From contig JAODTK010002998.1 in NCBI GenBank assembly GCA_026419785.1, forward strand, positions 186,001 to 250,000: a stretch of DNA of 64,000 bases, written 5' to 3'. The position numbers and the translations under genes are program-made. The notes under the pieces were generated by a model that was not told where the DNA came from, searched no databases, and saw nothing but the letters and a program-made list of their open reading frames with translations. Positions 10,966-22,875 of the stretch are shown here, piece by piece; positions within the stretch are counted from its first letter, which is position 1; each line of letters opens with the position of its first letter. Source of the DNA: Sclerodactyla briareus. Lineage: Eukaryota; Echinodermata; Holothuroidea; Dendrochirotida; Sclerodactylidae.

Positions 10966-12690
10966 TCCTTAGCTTATGGAGCTATAGACTGTACCCCATA
11001 AACTTTTCTCTCAGAGAAGGAAAGCAGAGATTTTGCATAAAGTGTAATTCCTACGGGTCAAAATAGACACTGTTATTCCACCCTCCCGTCACTCCTGCGG
11101 TAATTACATGAGTAGTATGTGGATTTTACTAGTATTCTCCCGCAGTTCCCCCTCCATGATGGGAGCTCCTTAGATTATCTACAGATACTTTATCATGGCC
11201 TCTACAGGAACAAATGCCTGATAAAGATATTCCTCTGGGGGAGGACGCTTATTCCAAAATTAGCTAAATTAGTTATCCCTCAAATCCAATTGATAAACTA
11301 TAGCCCTAGCAGATGACAGTAATAGGAATGCAAGATTTACTGACAGCAAAAAACCAGTGCAATTGACTGCGTTTCAATGGCAGGAACTGATCTGTATCAT
11401 ATTTCACTACTCAGAAAGATTACAATCAAATTTATTGTAACAGGAACACATTAGATAATCTAATATAAGTCTGTATATAAAATAAGCCCGCTGGTGGAGT
11501 TTCGTAAGCAGAATGGGAGCAGATTCATGGTGAAGGAAACTTAGGAAGACTCAGTTGAAAAAAAGAACAGAAAAACACAAGCTAGTCAGAAATATTTAGC
11601 TTTATAGGGATTTTAGACTTTTTCCTAATTAATGGTTTTAATCTTCAGCACTCGAAAAAAAGGTGATTGCATGTTTGTTGACACATTAGGGTGATTTGTC
11701 ATATACTATTCTAAAAATGCCCCAACAGTCACTGACACATGCCCAAGTTTGGTTACAAGTGGGTTCTTGAAACCGCTAGTGTCTCCCATGTTTTCGCATC
11801 AGTGGTTTTCAACTTTATTCAATTATCCGGACCCATCACGTCAAACACTACAAGAATTTTCCCTTTAAAAGTGGGATATAGAGTCTTGTCAGGAGGTCTT
11901 TCTTGTGAGGTTTAGGAACGTGGCTAGGGCATTGTAAACTCTGAAAATTAAACTTTGCTAAAAATGTGATTTGTTAACAGCTGATCTGGCGATAGACAGG
12001 AAGTTTAGGGTGGCCAGATTGGGAGAGTGGTAGAAAAGAAATAGAAATTGCCAGAAGTGACTAATAGGCTGATACCGGGGGGCATTGGTATTTGGTAAGT
12101 ATGCAGAGCGTAGACTAAAATTATCCTGATTTCACAGGATGAAAGAGAAGGAATTCCCAATTAGCAGTATGATAACAGAAGAATGGTGAAAAAGCATATA
12201 ATTGCTAGTCAGTACCTTCAGTCACAAGTGTTATATATAGAGAACACTAGTCCAGTGACCGACCAGATAAGGAATTCATTGATCTCAAAAGCATTTTGAC
12301 CACCCAGTTTGTGAAAATTGTCTTGCTAACAGCAGTGTCATGTCATAGGCAATGATTTCATTGAATTGGTACAAAACTATTGAGGGTGACATGATTAATG
12401 TTAGGGGGTGGGGGTAGGTTAAGGTTCTATAGCTAGAATGAGAAGTAGATGGAAAAAGTTTGGAGACGTGTGCCATGCTGTTACGGGCGCCACAGATAGA
12501 ACTTGGAGAGAAAGAGACAACGGGATGAGAATGGTTGAGATGTGTGACAGTTAAATGGTAAGGAAAGTCGTCTAAGGAGTTGAGAGATAGCCCTGTTAGC
12601 TGAGATTTTGATATTAGGTGGTGTGGTCATGTCGGAACTTAGGAAAGGCTGGATGAAATCAGTGTTGGAGCCGAGTTCAGCAAATCGAAG
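10966..12690. other. No recognisable gene
   Basis: This is AT-rich sequence with only short frames. I see no repeat shared with the rest of the window, no protein motif and no RNA gene. Confidence 0.6.
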
Positions 12691-13507
12691 GCCAGGTCAA
12701 GACCGGGTTCTCAACCGTCCGAGTCCGAGTCCAAGACCGAGTCCTCAAAAATTGAGTCCGTCCTCGTGTCCGAGTCCACGGTCCCTAATTACAACTTGGC
12801 ATTTCAGCCAGAAATATTGGTATCAGGTTAAAACAAGCAAGTTATTGCAGTTAGTTGTTGCATCATTCCCCCCAAAACAGGGAGATTGTAAAGGTTGCAT
12901 ATCCATCCCATACAACAAAATTTGGGGTGGGTTGCCCCGTACCTGTTTAACAGTTTGAGTCATCATTGGGGAAGCTCATTTACCAACAGGCATGTAGATG
13001 CAATTTGCATTACAGCAGTGCCGAAGCTAACAAAAAAGGAATGCCCTAAACAACTCATGTATTATAACTCCACCTGATCCCCACCTCCCCACATGTGCAA
13101 ACTCCTAGGACAATCATAACTTTCCAGAGAGAGTTTATCACTTAGATTTGTCATTGCATTTTAAGAACATCAACATATCTATCTTTATAGACCAGGCGTC
13201 CATAGTGTAGTTACCTCATGAGGATGCCACCTGCTAACAGCCATTCCAACAAGCGCACTTAGTCAATAAAATGCACTATTGGCTTCAACTTCAGATTTGA
13301 TTGAGTGAATTCTGGAACGACATTGAAAAAAAAAAAAACAACAAAACTAAATCAGAGTTTATGATGTCAATGTTGATGTCAAAATTTCTGCAGTATAACA
13401 CTTAAGTTTCGGGATTTCCCTGTGGATTTTTTTTCTTGTAGCGGTCTCGAACCTGGACTCGGACCGAGTCCCAACAGCCAGTCCTGAGACCAGTCTCGAG
13501 TCCTCAA
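12691..13507. repeat. Two GAGTCC-rich degenerate clusters
   Basis: The first cluster at 12695-12785 is built from GTCCGAGTCC and GACCGAGTCCTCAA. The second at 13441-13507 contains GACTCGGACCGAGTCC and CTCGAGTCCTCAACAC. GAGTCCTCAA is shared exactly (12739-12748 and 13498-13507). The 650 bp between has no recognisable gene apart from poly-A runs near 13326-13340. Confidence 0.55.
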
Positions 13508-15034
13508 CACGGATGATAATAGCTGGGTTCCTATGCACACGTACCCTACACATGTGCCACCAAATATTGATAACCTCATAATATAGTTATTCCTGGAAAT
13601 TTATGATTTATTTGGTAAAACTAATTTTTTTATATTCATCATTATCCTGTACCCCACATCCACACTCACGAATCTTAGCCCAGTCCATTTTGCGATGGAA
13701 GTAAATTGGGAAGATAACACTATTAAGATTTTCTAGGTTATGGTACCCCCACCGCCTACCAGTGCACTAATTGGAGTATCTATATCCTCATCATTGTTTG
13801 GAGGTTACACATCTTATATTTCTCACTAGGTATCTCAGTATCCATGGGGGGCCCTGTCTGGTTGCTGCATATGGACGTGTATACAATATAACCAACTGCA
13901 TATGTTCACAGGAGCACACTTGACATTTTGAAACAAGTTTACCGGACTTAATTTGCCCTGTTTTGTGAATGGTCGCTTAGACTCATTCCACAACTTAGAT
14001 AGCAACCAGGAAGTCCAGAAGGCTTTATTTTTACTTGACTGATTCCCAGCATTTTCAACTTGTGTTTTTGAAGATTACTGATCCTCAGCCCTATTACCCT
14101 TGTTCTTGTACTCCCTATTAGTGAGCTGCATACCAAATTCCAGCTCATCAAACAAAGCATTCCTTGCTTTAAATGTCATGTTCTCCCCCAAATCGACAAC
14201 ATTTTGGTGTTTGTGAAGAAGCAACAACGTTTCTCCCCAAAATGGCACTTTCCATTGCAGAAAAAGTTTTTCTTTAAAAAAGCAATCCAACTGTGCACCA
14301 CTTTAGTACAGAAAACCAAAAAAAAAATACTTATCACCTATCAACCTTCAAGTGAGGGTAAACTTTAGTAAACTGTTTCTTTTGTACCCCACAGTCCCAC
14401 TTGATTTTATTTGACCAATGAAGACCCAGTCCATGCCTAACACAATATAGGGATCTTATACTTACAATAAATTAATATCGAATAAATACATTAATATCGA
14501 ATGAGAAAAAAAAAAAAAAACTTCATTGACTGCTGACACTTGACAGGACCGGTACAGTCACAAGTGTTGGACTGGCCAAATCTGAGTATTCATAACAAAA
14601 GTCAGTTACGAACAGGCTGTAGACTACGTGCATGGTGGCTCAGTACCAGGTATTCACAGGTACCCTGAGCCCTTGCACACCAGTGGACTATATTTCTAGG
14701 GATGCATTTTCTACTATTTGGTGATTCATTTGATCATATACAATTCTGGAAGTGAGTATTGTGATCCGTGAATGAGCAGATGGAAAAGATACCTATTTCA
14801 ATTTCATGGAGTAACAAGCTTTTACATTCAAAGTGATTTTCAATACAAACTTTTTTTATAGTCATGCAGGGCTTTAGGCATAAAAAAAAAAAAATTATGG
14901 TAGGCTAGGCTGCGCACTGTGCGGCATTGTGATTTTGCTAGATGCACAAATAGAAATACACATTTTTTTTTTCAGAGCAAATTAAAACTTCGGAATCAAA
15001 ACATGAACGCATGCTTATTGACATGAGCATGAGT
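13508..15034. other. No recognisable gene
   Basis: This is AT-rich unassigned DNA with A-homopolymers near 14505-14520 and 14883-14895. None of the short frames resembles a known family. I see no repeats shared with other parts of the window. Confidence 0.55.
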
Positions 15035-15335
15035 GGCCTATATAGCGGTCAAACCTGAGAGCTTGTAATCCAGAGGTTTTGTGGGTTCGAGTCCACGTTG
15101 TAACCTTGAGCAAGGTATTGATTTCAAACTGCTTCTCTCCACACAGTGTATAAATGGGAACCTGTGTGCAACCAGCGCTGATATAGCTGCGCCATATACT
15201 CTCCGAGATTGTTGGAGTGCGTACCAGGTTTCGAATAAGGGGTAATGTTGTGAAAATTCCCTTACTCGCTGTCTAGCTGATACCCTTTGCTTTATAATAC
15301 TACATCATTATCATTATAATACTACGGCATTCATC
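15035..15335 (+). mobile_element. tRNA-derived SINE
   Basis: The head resembles a tRNA gene. TGGCCTATATAGCGG is a loose A-box and GGTTCGAGTCC (15084-15094) is a perfect RNA polymerase III B-box. It is followed by a body with AACCTTGAGCAAGGTATTGA, a CTTCTCTCCACACAGTGTAT phrase and AAATGGGAACCTG. Words of this kind are typical of animal SINE bodies. The end is an ATT/ATC-rich simple tail (CATTATCATTATAATAC, about 15305-15330). The head lacks a clear cloverleaf, so it is not a functional tRNA gene. I cannot name the subfamily. Confidence 0.75.
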
Positions 15336-16632
15336 GTAAGACACAAACAGGCCGGCCTATCGGCAATTTTGGGGAGTCTACTCGGGACAGTTCACACTTT
15401 TACAACTTTCTTACTGTATGAAAAATATATCCAGGATCGGCCGATACAGGGCAAAATAATATTGGATATCGGTAAACCGATAATGGCGTTATGTACTCAA
15501 CACTAGGCAGAACACTCAGATCAGGTCGGGGGAGGGGGGTGGAAGGGGTCAGAAAGACCCATGAACCACCCTCTTTAACACAAAAACTGATTTTTTGCAG
15601 TTCAGTAGAGGTTTTGCAACTGTTTTTGCAACCATAAATTGTACTTATTTGCCAATGACGTGGTGAGGCATATATGAGGGCTTCAATTCCCTTGGGTTCC
15701 GACCTCAAACCCCCCCATCCCCTTCTTCCGAAGACAAATCTCTTGGTACGCGCCTGATCAAATCTCAAAACCTGGGCATGGTTCCCTTTCATGGCTCGTA
15801 CTACGTGCACAAACGCGACTACTACCTCAAATGGACATCAGCCAACAACTATACCGTAAGCCGACAGTATTTTCACTGTCAGAGTATTTATGCCTTACAC
15901 AAGAGGAGGCGGCTGACAATGCATGGGAATATACCTTGGGGCCCTGCTTATCCGGCCCCATTCGACCAACCACGACGCAAGCAGCGGCCTACATCTCAAA
16001 AAGTGAAGAAATGAATAACACCATTCAAAAGTATCTCCTTGGAGAAAAAGGAACAAAAAAGGGGGTGCTTGGTGATGGAAAGTAGTCTATCTTGCCCCAT
16101 CCTGACCAACCATGCTCGCAAACCACAGCATGAATCTATGAGGCAAGTACATTCACTGTCAAAGTACAGTTTTTTCTATGAAAATTGGACAAGGAACGCA
16201 GAGGGGAAGCTGATCGATGCCCCTAATCTCTGCAAGGAAACCTTGGGGGAAACTGAATTCAGTAAAACATGTCAATATTTGTAATTAAATCATTTTGAGA
16301 AGTCACATCTTCCTAAACCCAAACCAACACATCTCAAGCAATATCATCATTTATTCCCAGAGTATAACATTTTCTGAAAATGGATGAAATAACCTGACCC
16401 GAGAATAATCCAGTATGTGTGGAATTGGGGCAGCCATTTCAACACAGCAATTACTGTGTGGAGATGCCTAAAATATTCAGAGGCCCATCGCCATCAGAAA
16501 AGACTTTTTATTCATCATATTACCGCTTCTGAAGCAGTATGGGTGACTAACTGCCACCAATTCTAGAGAGAGGCTGAACAAAGATTAAATGCTGAGAATG
16601 TATGCATGAGACTTTGTGAAGAGAGAAGCTAC
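15336..16632. other. No recognisable gene
   Basis: Open frames of up to 136 codons cross this stretch on both strands (15400-15810 minus; 15778-16284 in two plus frames), but none resembles a protein family I know. Phrases such as ATATTGGATATCGGTAAACC near 15460 look transposon-derived. I do not call a gene. Confidence 0.5.
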
Positions 16633-16950
16633 AAGATATACCTTACCGTATTGTGATGAACTTCTGTGCTTGGTTCATATCAAACTCCTAGCCCAATAGC
16701 CATCAGGAAAGAAGGGCCCAAATTCCTGAAAGAGGCGGGGGGGGGGGAGCATGATTGTCATCCTTATCTTGTGTCTGAGTATAGGGGAGTTCTCTCACTG
16801 GCAGGAGCACTCATCATGCTTCCCCCTCCCCCCCCCCCCCCCTCCTCCTCTTCCAGGAATTTGGGCCCTTCTTTCCTGATGGCTATTGGGCTAGGAGTTT
16901 GATATGAACCAAGCACAGAGGTTCAGATCAACACTGTCATGGTATATCTT
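16633..16950. repeat. Long inverted repeat (hairpin) of about 125-137-bp arms
   Basis: Arm 1 (16633-16757) and arm 2 (16814-16950) are reverse complements with few mismatches. The core from CTTGGTTCATATCAAACTCC through GCCCAATAGCCATCAGGAAA to the words meaning GGGCCCAAATTCCTG matches perfectly over about 70 bp. The arms end next to the loop in a G-run and a C-run. The loop is about 56 bp. Outer parts (AAGATATACC versus GGTATATCTT) match more loosely. Such a fold-back could be a MITE or a rearrangement product. The right end abuts the 36-bp minisatellite. Confidence 0.9.
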
Positions 16951-17669
16951 GGACACTAAGTGGACTGGTAGAATATAGCCCGTACAGGGCACAGAAGTGG
17001 GCTGTGTTGGATAGCTCCTACAGGGCACTAAGTGGACTGGTAGGATGTCTGTACAGGGCACAGAAGTGGACTGTGTAGGATAGCCCGTACAGGGCACAGA
17101 AGTGGACTGTGTAGGATAGCCCATATAGGGCACAGAAGTGAATTGTGTAGGTTAGCCTATAAAGGGCACAGAAGTGAATTGTGTAGGTTAGCCTATAAAG
17201 GGCACAGAAGTGAAGTGTGTAGGATATAGCCCGTACAGGGCACAGAAGTGGACTGTGTAGGATAGCCCGTACAGGGCACAGAGGTGGACTGGGTAAGATA
17301 TTGCCCGTACAGGGCACAGAAGTGAAGTGTGTAGGATATAGCCCGTACAGGGCACAGCCGTGGACTGTGTAGGATAGCCTATACAGGTCATAGAAGTGGA
17401 CTGTGTAGGATAGCCTATACAGGGCACTGAAGTGGACTGTGTAGGATAGCCCATACAGGGCACAGAAGTGGACTGTGTACAATAACCTATACAGGGCATA
17501 GAAGTGGACTGTGTAGGATAGCCTATACAGGGCACTGAAGTGGACTGTGTATAGGACTGCCCTTACAGGGCATAGAAGTGGACTGTGTAGGATAGCCCTT
17601 ACAGCTAGGGCACAGAAGTGGACTGTGTAGGATTGCCCTTACATGGCACCGAAGTGGTACTTGTAGAGA
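16951..17669. repeat. 36-bp minisatellite, about 19-20 units
   Basis: Units begin with ACAGGGCACAGAAGTGGACT followed by a TGTGTAGGATAGCC-type remainder. Starts are seen at 16983, 17020, 17053, 17089, 17125, 17161, 17197, 17235, 17271, 17309, 17347, 17383, 17419, 17455, 17491, 17527, 17565, 17601 and 17641. Most units are 36 bp and some are 32, 38 or 40. Because 36 is divisible by three, minus-strand frames stay open and would read as 12-residue repeats of the type YPTQSTSVPCIG. The variation pattern looks like satellite drift, not selection on protein, so I do not call a CDS. The array has no spacers, so it is not a CRISPR. Confidence 0.95.
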
Positions 17670-18454
17670 AAGCGATCACATGGAAGCCTGGAGGAGGTCT
17701 ATACAGAATTAAATTCTTTTTTACTAGATTCATTTCTATCGTAAGCTCATACTTCAACACACATATAGTTTTGAAAACCAGTGTGATTCTTGTGTTCCCA
17801 ATAAATGAACGTAGTTTTTTTGTTGGGCTCTCTGGGCCTGTCCACACAGGATCTATTCCGGCATGTCACCGCAGGTTTTATTTCTGTACAGCTGACAGAA
17901 GCGACGTAGACACCGCCCCGTTCGAGCAAGATCCGTCTTTCCATAGTCAAATGCTAATGGCAAAGTAGGTCTCTGAATTTATAACGAATTCAAATATTTC
18001 GTTGAGAAATTTATTCTGGCAATTCAAGAGTGGTAGATTATGTATAAGGTTTGATATGCTGGATGATCGATTACATGGGGATCGGTTTCCGCGCAAGACA
18101 AGAGAATCAAAACTATTTGAAATGGTGGACTCCAGCGTGAGGACGACAACGCAATCGCAGCCCTTGTTGTCCACAGGCGCAAACGGAGGGGATCATGGGT
18201 CCATGAAATCAATCCTTGCTATAAAAGTGACTCACCTGCGACATATAATAGGAATTTCGCAGACTCAGTCTGTTAAGTTAAGGTGCTGGCAAGCATATGA
18301 CCTCTTAAAATCGGTGCCCTATTAATATTGCTGAAATCTTAAGATTCATGAATTGGTCAATCTAGATTAACGATTGACGTTTGGGCACAAAAGCTTCTCA
18401 GTTTGTGTTCACCCATTTCCTTGCACCAAGTTCATATCCTGCGGTCGTGAAATC
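17670..18454. other. No recognisable gene
   Basis: Unassigned sequence lies between the minisatellite and a possible first exon. CCAATAAATGAA near 17799 resembles a polyadenylation signal. The frames (up to 116 codons, 17618-17968) match no known family. If the exon at 18455 is real, its promoter would lie in 18200-18454, but I see no TATA box or other clear core element. Confidence 0.5.
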
Positions 18455-18561
18455 ATGGCTGCCCCACACACAAACGCCTGGTCACTTCCTGAAGACGAAC
18501 ACAATGAAAATGACGTCAATGACACAGTAGCTCACCTACAACTTCTAGTCTGCAAATGGAT
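18455..18561 (+). CDS. Possible first coding exon of an unknown gene
   Basis: The ATG at 18455 sits in an acceptable context (AATCATGGCT) and starts MAAPHTNAWSLPEDEHNEND, continuing to LVCKW. The frame meets a good splice donor, GTGAGG, at 18562 just before a stop. This gives 35 codons plus two bases (phase 2). The acidic, hydrophilic start resembles the beginning of a cytosolic protein, but I recognise no family. A perfect CRE palindrome, TGACGTCA, lies inside (about 18511-18518). No downstream exon was found. It may be chance. Confidence 0.3.
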
Positions 18562-18699
18562 GTGAGGGTTACTCTCATTTGTTGAAATGGTATCTAACAG
18601 ATTTTTCAAATGTTTGAGCAACTATCAAATTCTGCATGAGTTATTCAAAAATGCAGCACTTATCGTTTTATGTCCGGGCATCACTTACCAAAAATTGCC

Positions 18700-19310
18700 C
18701 CATGGACGGACGTCTCTCATGCTCTCTTTCTATTAACTTCATAAATAAAAACTGACCAACTTTTGGATAAATCTGACCTATTTTTAGAGTGGACGTTGCT
18801 TGACTGTTCCAACAAAATGGCCGAAATTGACCCCTACATAAACTTGACCTCAATTCCTGAACATCCATACTCATCATTAGTCACTGATAATATTGACCAA
18901 CTTCCATGATCATCTGAATTATTCGCATGAGCTGAAGCTCCTCGGCTGTTCAACCAAAATGGCCAAACGGACACTATAAGGGCCTTTGACCTCAAATCAT
19001 GAACACATCATTTGTACATCACTCATCCATGATAACAATGATGAACTTTACATGACCTATTCTTTCTATAGGAGGGGAAGCCACTTGAATATTCAAACAA
19101 ATAGAAATTGACCCAGAGATGACCCTTGAATTCATAACCACCTCAAATGTACCATTGGTCAATGATAATACTGACCAACTTTCATGATCATCCAATCTAT
19201 TCTGTAGGAGTGGAAGCCACTCAACTATTCGAACTAAATGACTGAAATTTATCTCTAGCTGACCCCCTCCTCAAATTCTGAACACCCCATATACCGTATT
19301 CATCCCTATA
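18700..19310. repeat. Four degenerate tandem units of about 130-150 bp
   Basis: Anchor phrases recur near 18800 (CTGTTCCAACAAAATGGCCG), 18945 (CTGTTCAACCAAAATGGCCA), 19088 (ATATTCAAACAAATAG) and 19216 (CTATTCGAACTAAATGACTG). The linking words include GACCAACTTTCATGATCATC and GACCTCAAATCATGAACAC. Spacing is about 148, 141 and 129 bp. The phrases are related in style to 7790-8095. Confidence 0.7.
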
Positions 19311-19378
19311 GTGCTATAACGCTTGCAAACTTCAGGGGAGTATATTCGTTTTGGATAATATTCCATTTTAACGTCATG

Positions 19379-19798
19379 TTACCACTGCAATAGTGCAAAA
19401 AACATAAGATGAATATATCTAGAACAATCACTTGTAAAAAAACCATTGCCCAGGAGAATTAGATACTTGACCCAGGCAGTACACTGATCATTTACCAATC
19501 TGATAATGATCCACTTCTTCCACACCATGAATGGTGGGTGCCTATTCTTACGTACCTCAACCAGATGTTTTAATTTTCTTCCAGCAATAAGCATCGGGAA
19601 TTGTGGCCAATTTGCATTCAATATGAGGTAATCAGGGAGGTTATAGTTGGCTGATTCATTGCTAAATATTCCTGTTGTCTTTAACATCAGAAGAAGAAGA
19701 TGCATAGGAAGTGAAGGATTATCATCTACCAAAATCAAACAATCATCAAGAGGTCCTCCAACAAAATTAGGGAAACCCACAAAGACCATTTTGGACAT
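19379..19798 (-). other. 139-codon open frame, unknown
   Basis: An uninterrupted minus-strand frame starts at ATG 19798 and stops at 19379. The product begins MSKMVFVGFPNFVGG and is hydrophobic in places, with no signal peptide or domain I recognise. Parts of the region look weakly duplicated at 20340-20545 (for example GAGGT(A/G)ATCAGGG and ATCAAGAGGTCCT words) and the copy is not open. That argues for a repeat rather than a gene. Confidence 0.2.
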
Positions 19799-19799
19799 T

Positions 19800-22700
19800 T
19801 TGAAAATCGCAGTCCAATGCTAGCAATGAAACAGCCTAACTGCTAATTTGTACTCTTAGAGTCCTGTTGCATTGCTACTAATATACAACAATAGCTTTGC
19901 TACTTTTTTTTACAGAATATTTCATTTATCATTCTACATATCCCCTTAACCCAGAAGAATGACACAATTGATCCAGGGTAGGACCTAGAGTACATTAATA
20001 CTATGAAGCCGGGGCCCAATGAGCGCAGTCCAAAATGGAGAAAATTGAAATGTGAAATGAGGCATGATTGTCAGATTGTGTAAACAAGGTGATTTTATAT
20101 GGAAAAGGATAGAATATTCTTATGAAACAACCGAGTTTAACCTAGGTGAACAGGAATTCACTGCCAATTTCATATAAAGTGGCATTATATCCTGTTACTC
20201 TCCTTAATGTAAAACTAAGAATAACACTACTTTGGTTTCATAATATATTGGTCAGTACGCTAGCAGTGGATAATTCACGCTGTACCACTACTCCTAGCTT
20301 GTATTTTAACAATTCAGATGAAGGATTACTCTATATTTGCGAAATCTAATAATCTGAGGTGATCAGGGTGTTTAGTGGTGATTTAATTGCTAAATAATTC
20401 TCTGATGTCTCATATCAGCGGGCACCCCGCGCTAAACCTATGGGGGCACAGGGTTTATGAATCTACTTTGTGAGGTGAATTAAGGATCTCATCTATTTAT
20501 CAATCATTAAGAGGTCCTTAACCTGCATTAGACTTCATGGAGAACCCCCTGGAGAGAATTCAGAACTGCTCCGAAATAGGGTCAACAACCCAATCTTTGC
20601 AAAATGAGTCATCTGCTGTTGTATAAATCACAGCCAGAGCAACGTAAATATCCCCAGAACTCACCGGGCCCTCCTAAAAGCAGGAATCATTGACTGGACA
20701 TCACCCTCAGCTGGAATGCAACCCCACCCTCTCAAAATGCCTCTCAAAACCATTCCCCACTGTCCAGGCATTGGGTTGAAATCTTCATGGAAAAGTTTAC
20801 AGGCCATTACTACTTAGACATGTTTTTCAGGGCAGGTGTGATGAAATTTTCCCCATGGGGTGGGATATATATCAACCTAATTTTACATTAATAAAGCATT
20901 GTGATGATATACAACAAACATATATAAATTGAACTGGGAGGTTCCCATTCGTCGACAATGAATGCCCTCTCTGTTGTGAACCAATTGCTGGTGGGATGCA
21001 TTTCCTTAATCAATCAATAAAATCTGAATTATCACAAGAGAAGACAAGTAATTGGTTCTCAATCATTAAATTACACATTCCCATGTACCCATAAGCTCTC
21101 AATTGCAAACAAATATAATTAACTTTTGCACATCCACTATAACAGGCAAACAATCAGTATAACGATGAACCTACTGTCAATCATGTCATTTCCACTCCCA
21201 GAATAGTTATTTGACTCATCCCCAAAGAGTTTTCATTCAACACCATTAAGTATAAGCTACAACACCAAAATTTAAGTTTAAAATTAAATTAAAAAATGAA
21301 TAAACAATGTATAGAAAATGTTAGCACACATTTGGCCAAATTAAGGTTTTTCCCAATTGTAGGTACTATTTAGCTACAAACCAATTATTGATCAGCTTCT
21401 TCTTGCCGTTTTGAAGGGTAGTTCCCCTAATCACTCATGCCTGGAAGACACCTCGTACTCCCATTGCAATCACCCAGCCAGTCATTTCCATGATAATGGT
21501 CATCATCATAACCAAAATTTGAAACACTTGAAATTGAATATGTTGATAATTTTAGTAAATATTCTGTGGTGTTCTGGAGAAGTGAACAATGGAGCACCAA
21601 GTGGGTGCTGTAGCTCAAACTGTGCACAATTGTACCAAGACAAATGTACAATTTTGTGTTTTAATGTTCAATCTCATTAGGCCAAGAAGGCAGTTTTCCC
21701 AGCAATGGCCTATTGGTGCCCCTGTAACAACAAAAAATGTCTAGCAGCCATGACATTGTTACTCACTAGTCAACATCCAATCGCAGATGCCCTATTGAGA
21801 GAAAGAAGCCTTTCACAGTCGATGAACATTGGGTCTAAGTTTTGGTTAAGAATCCATCAAAGAACTAGACATTTGCAGGGCGGGTAACGCCAACATGTAA
21901 ACCCCCCCCCAGGAATGGGCCTTCATGACCTGTATTCTATATATCATAAATGTATACGTGCTACACTTGCAGGAAAGGAGGATTGTTGGCATTTTGCTAC
22001 ATTGCAATTACATATTTCTCAATCACCCTTTATCCTCCTACATGCAAAGTGGGGTGGGAGAGGTTTGGTTACCAGGTATTTAAAAATAGTACTTTTTTGT
22101 GGTAGTTTTTTTTTATTGTACTATATTTGACAAATTGCTTAGCAGTATTCCATGAGCTGCCTGGGTACAACCTATCCACTGATAAATTTCGAAGGCTGAA
22201 TACTGTAACAAATTGTATCATACTAAATAAAGCCTACTGTGCACTCGACAGTCCCAGAGTGAGCAGGGGGAACTGTTGTCAAGTTGTCCTTTTCCAACGC
22301 CTCAATCCAATATGTTTAGGAAGGGGCTGTCCTCATATATGTTACTATTAGACACAATAAAATTCATATTAGGTGCACATATTGATAAGTGTTGCAATTC
22401 ATTATTCATTGTTCTAAGTCTGTACTTACTGCATTTCCTTCATGTGTTTTTTTCTCTTTTCAATTCTATTCAGTTGTTCAAGGAAGGAGGGGTGGTAGAA
22501 CAATCATTTTAAATTCCACTCCATTCTCTTGATGTTATTACACCTACTGCCTCGTTCTGGAGTTATTTCTCAGGGACATGGAGTTCTAACGTATGATACT
22601 TAAGGTTAATGTACATACTGACCATGACACACTATGCCTGTATTTGCCCTCAATCATACCGCTCAGGTGCAATTAAAATCTCCGAGCTATTTGTGTATAG

Positions 22701-22838
22701 GCAGGGTTATAGACCATCATGTGATGATACCAAATTACCTGTGACATGTTACCGAAACATGGCAAAACAGTACTAAGTGGATTTGAATTGATATCTATAG
22801 GAACAAGTTAATGAAAAAATGTAATTTGGGACTCATTG
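19800..22838. other. No recognisable gene; scattered repeat phrases
   Basis: This is AT-rich DNA. Phrases shared with family B (AAGTGGGTGCTGTAGCTCAA and GGCCAAGAAGGCAGT, 21598-21720) match 46240-46345. Several short frames (for example a histidine-containing one at 21411-21680) lie over these repeats and are not supported. TTCTTAATAAAGC-like signals near 20890 are not tied to a gene. Confidence 0.55.
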
Positions 22839-22839
22839 A

Positions 22840-22875
22840 TGGGGGGGTGGGGTGATGGAGGGGAAGGGGGGGGTG
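22840..22875 (+). other. G-quadruplex-prone tract
   Basis: Four or more G-runs (seven, four, four and eight Gs) are separated by short loops between 22841 and 22873. This meets the usual pattern for a stable G-quadruplex on the plus strand. The next 100 bp are also purine-rich. No gene is adjacent. Confidence 0.7.

Noticed and set aside
15058..15130. Functional tRNA gene
   Set aside because: A perfect B-box is present but no cloverleaf can be drawn, and the sequence continues into a SINE body and AT-rich tail.
15778..16284. Small plus-strand genes in two overlapping frames
   Set aside because: No start context, domain or splice structure supports them and they match no known family.
21411..21680. 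Histidine-rich 89-codon frame
   Set aside because: The downstream part overlaps a dispersed repeat shared with 46240-46345 where the frame is not kept.
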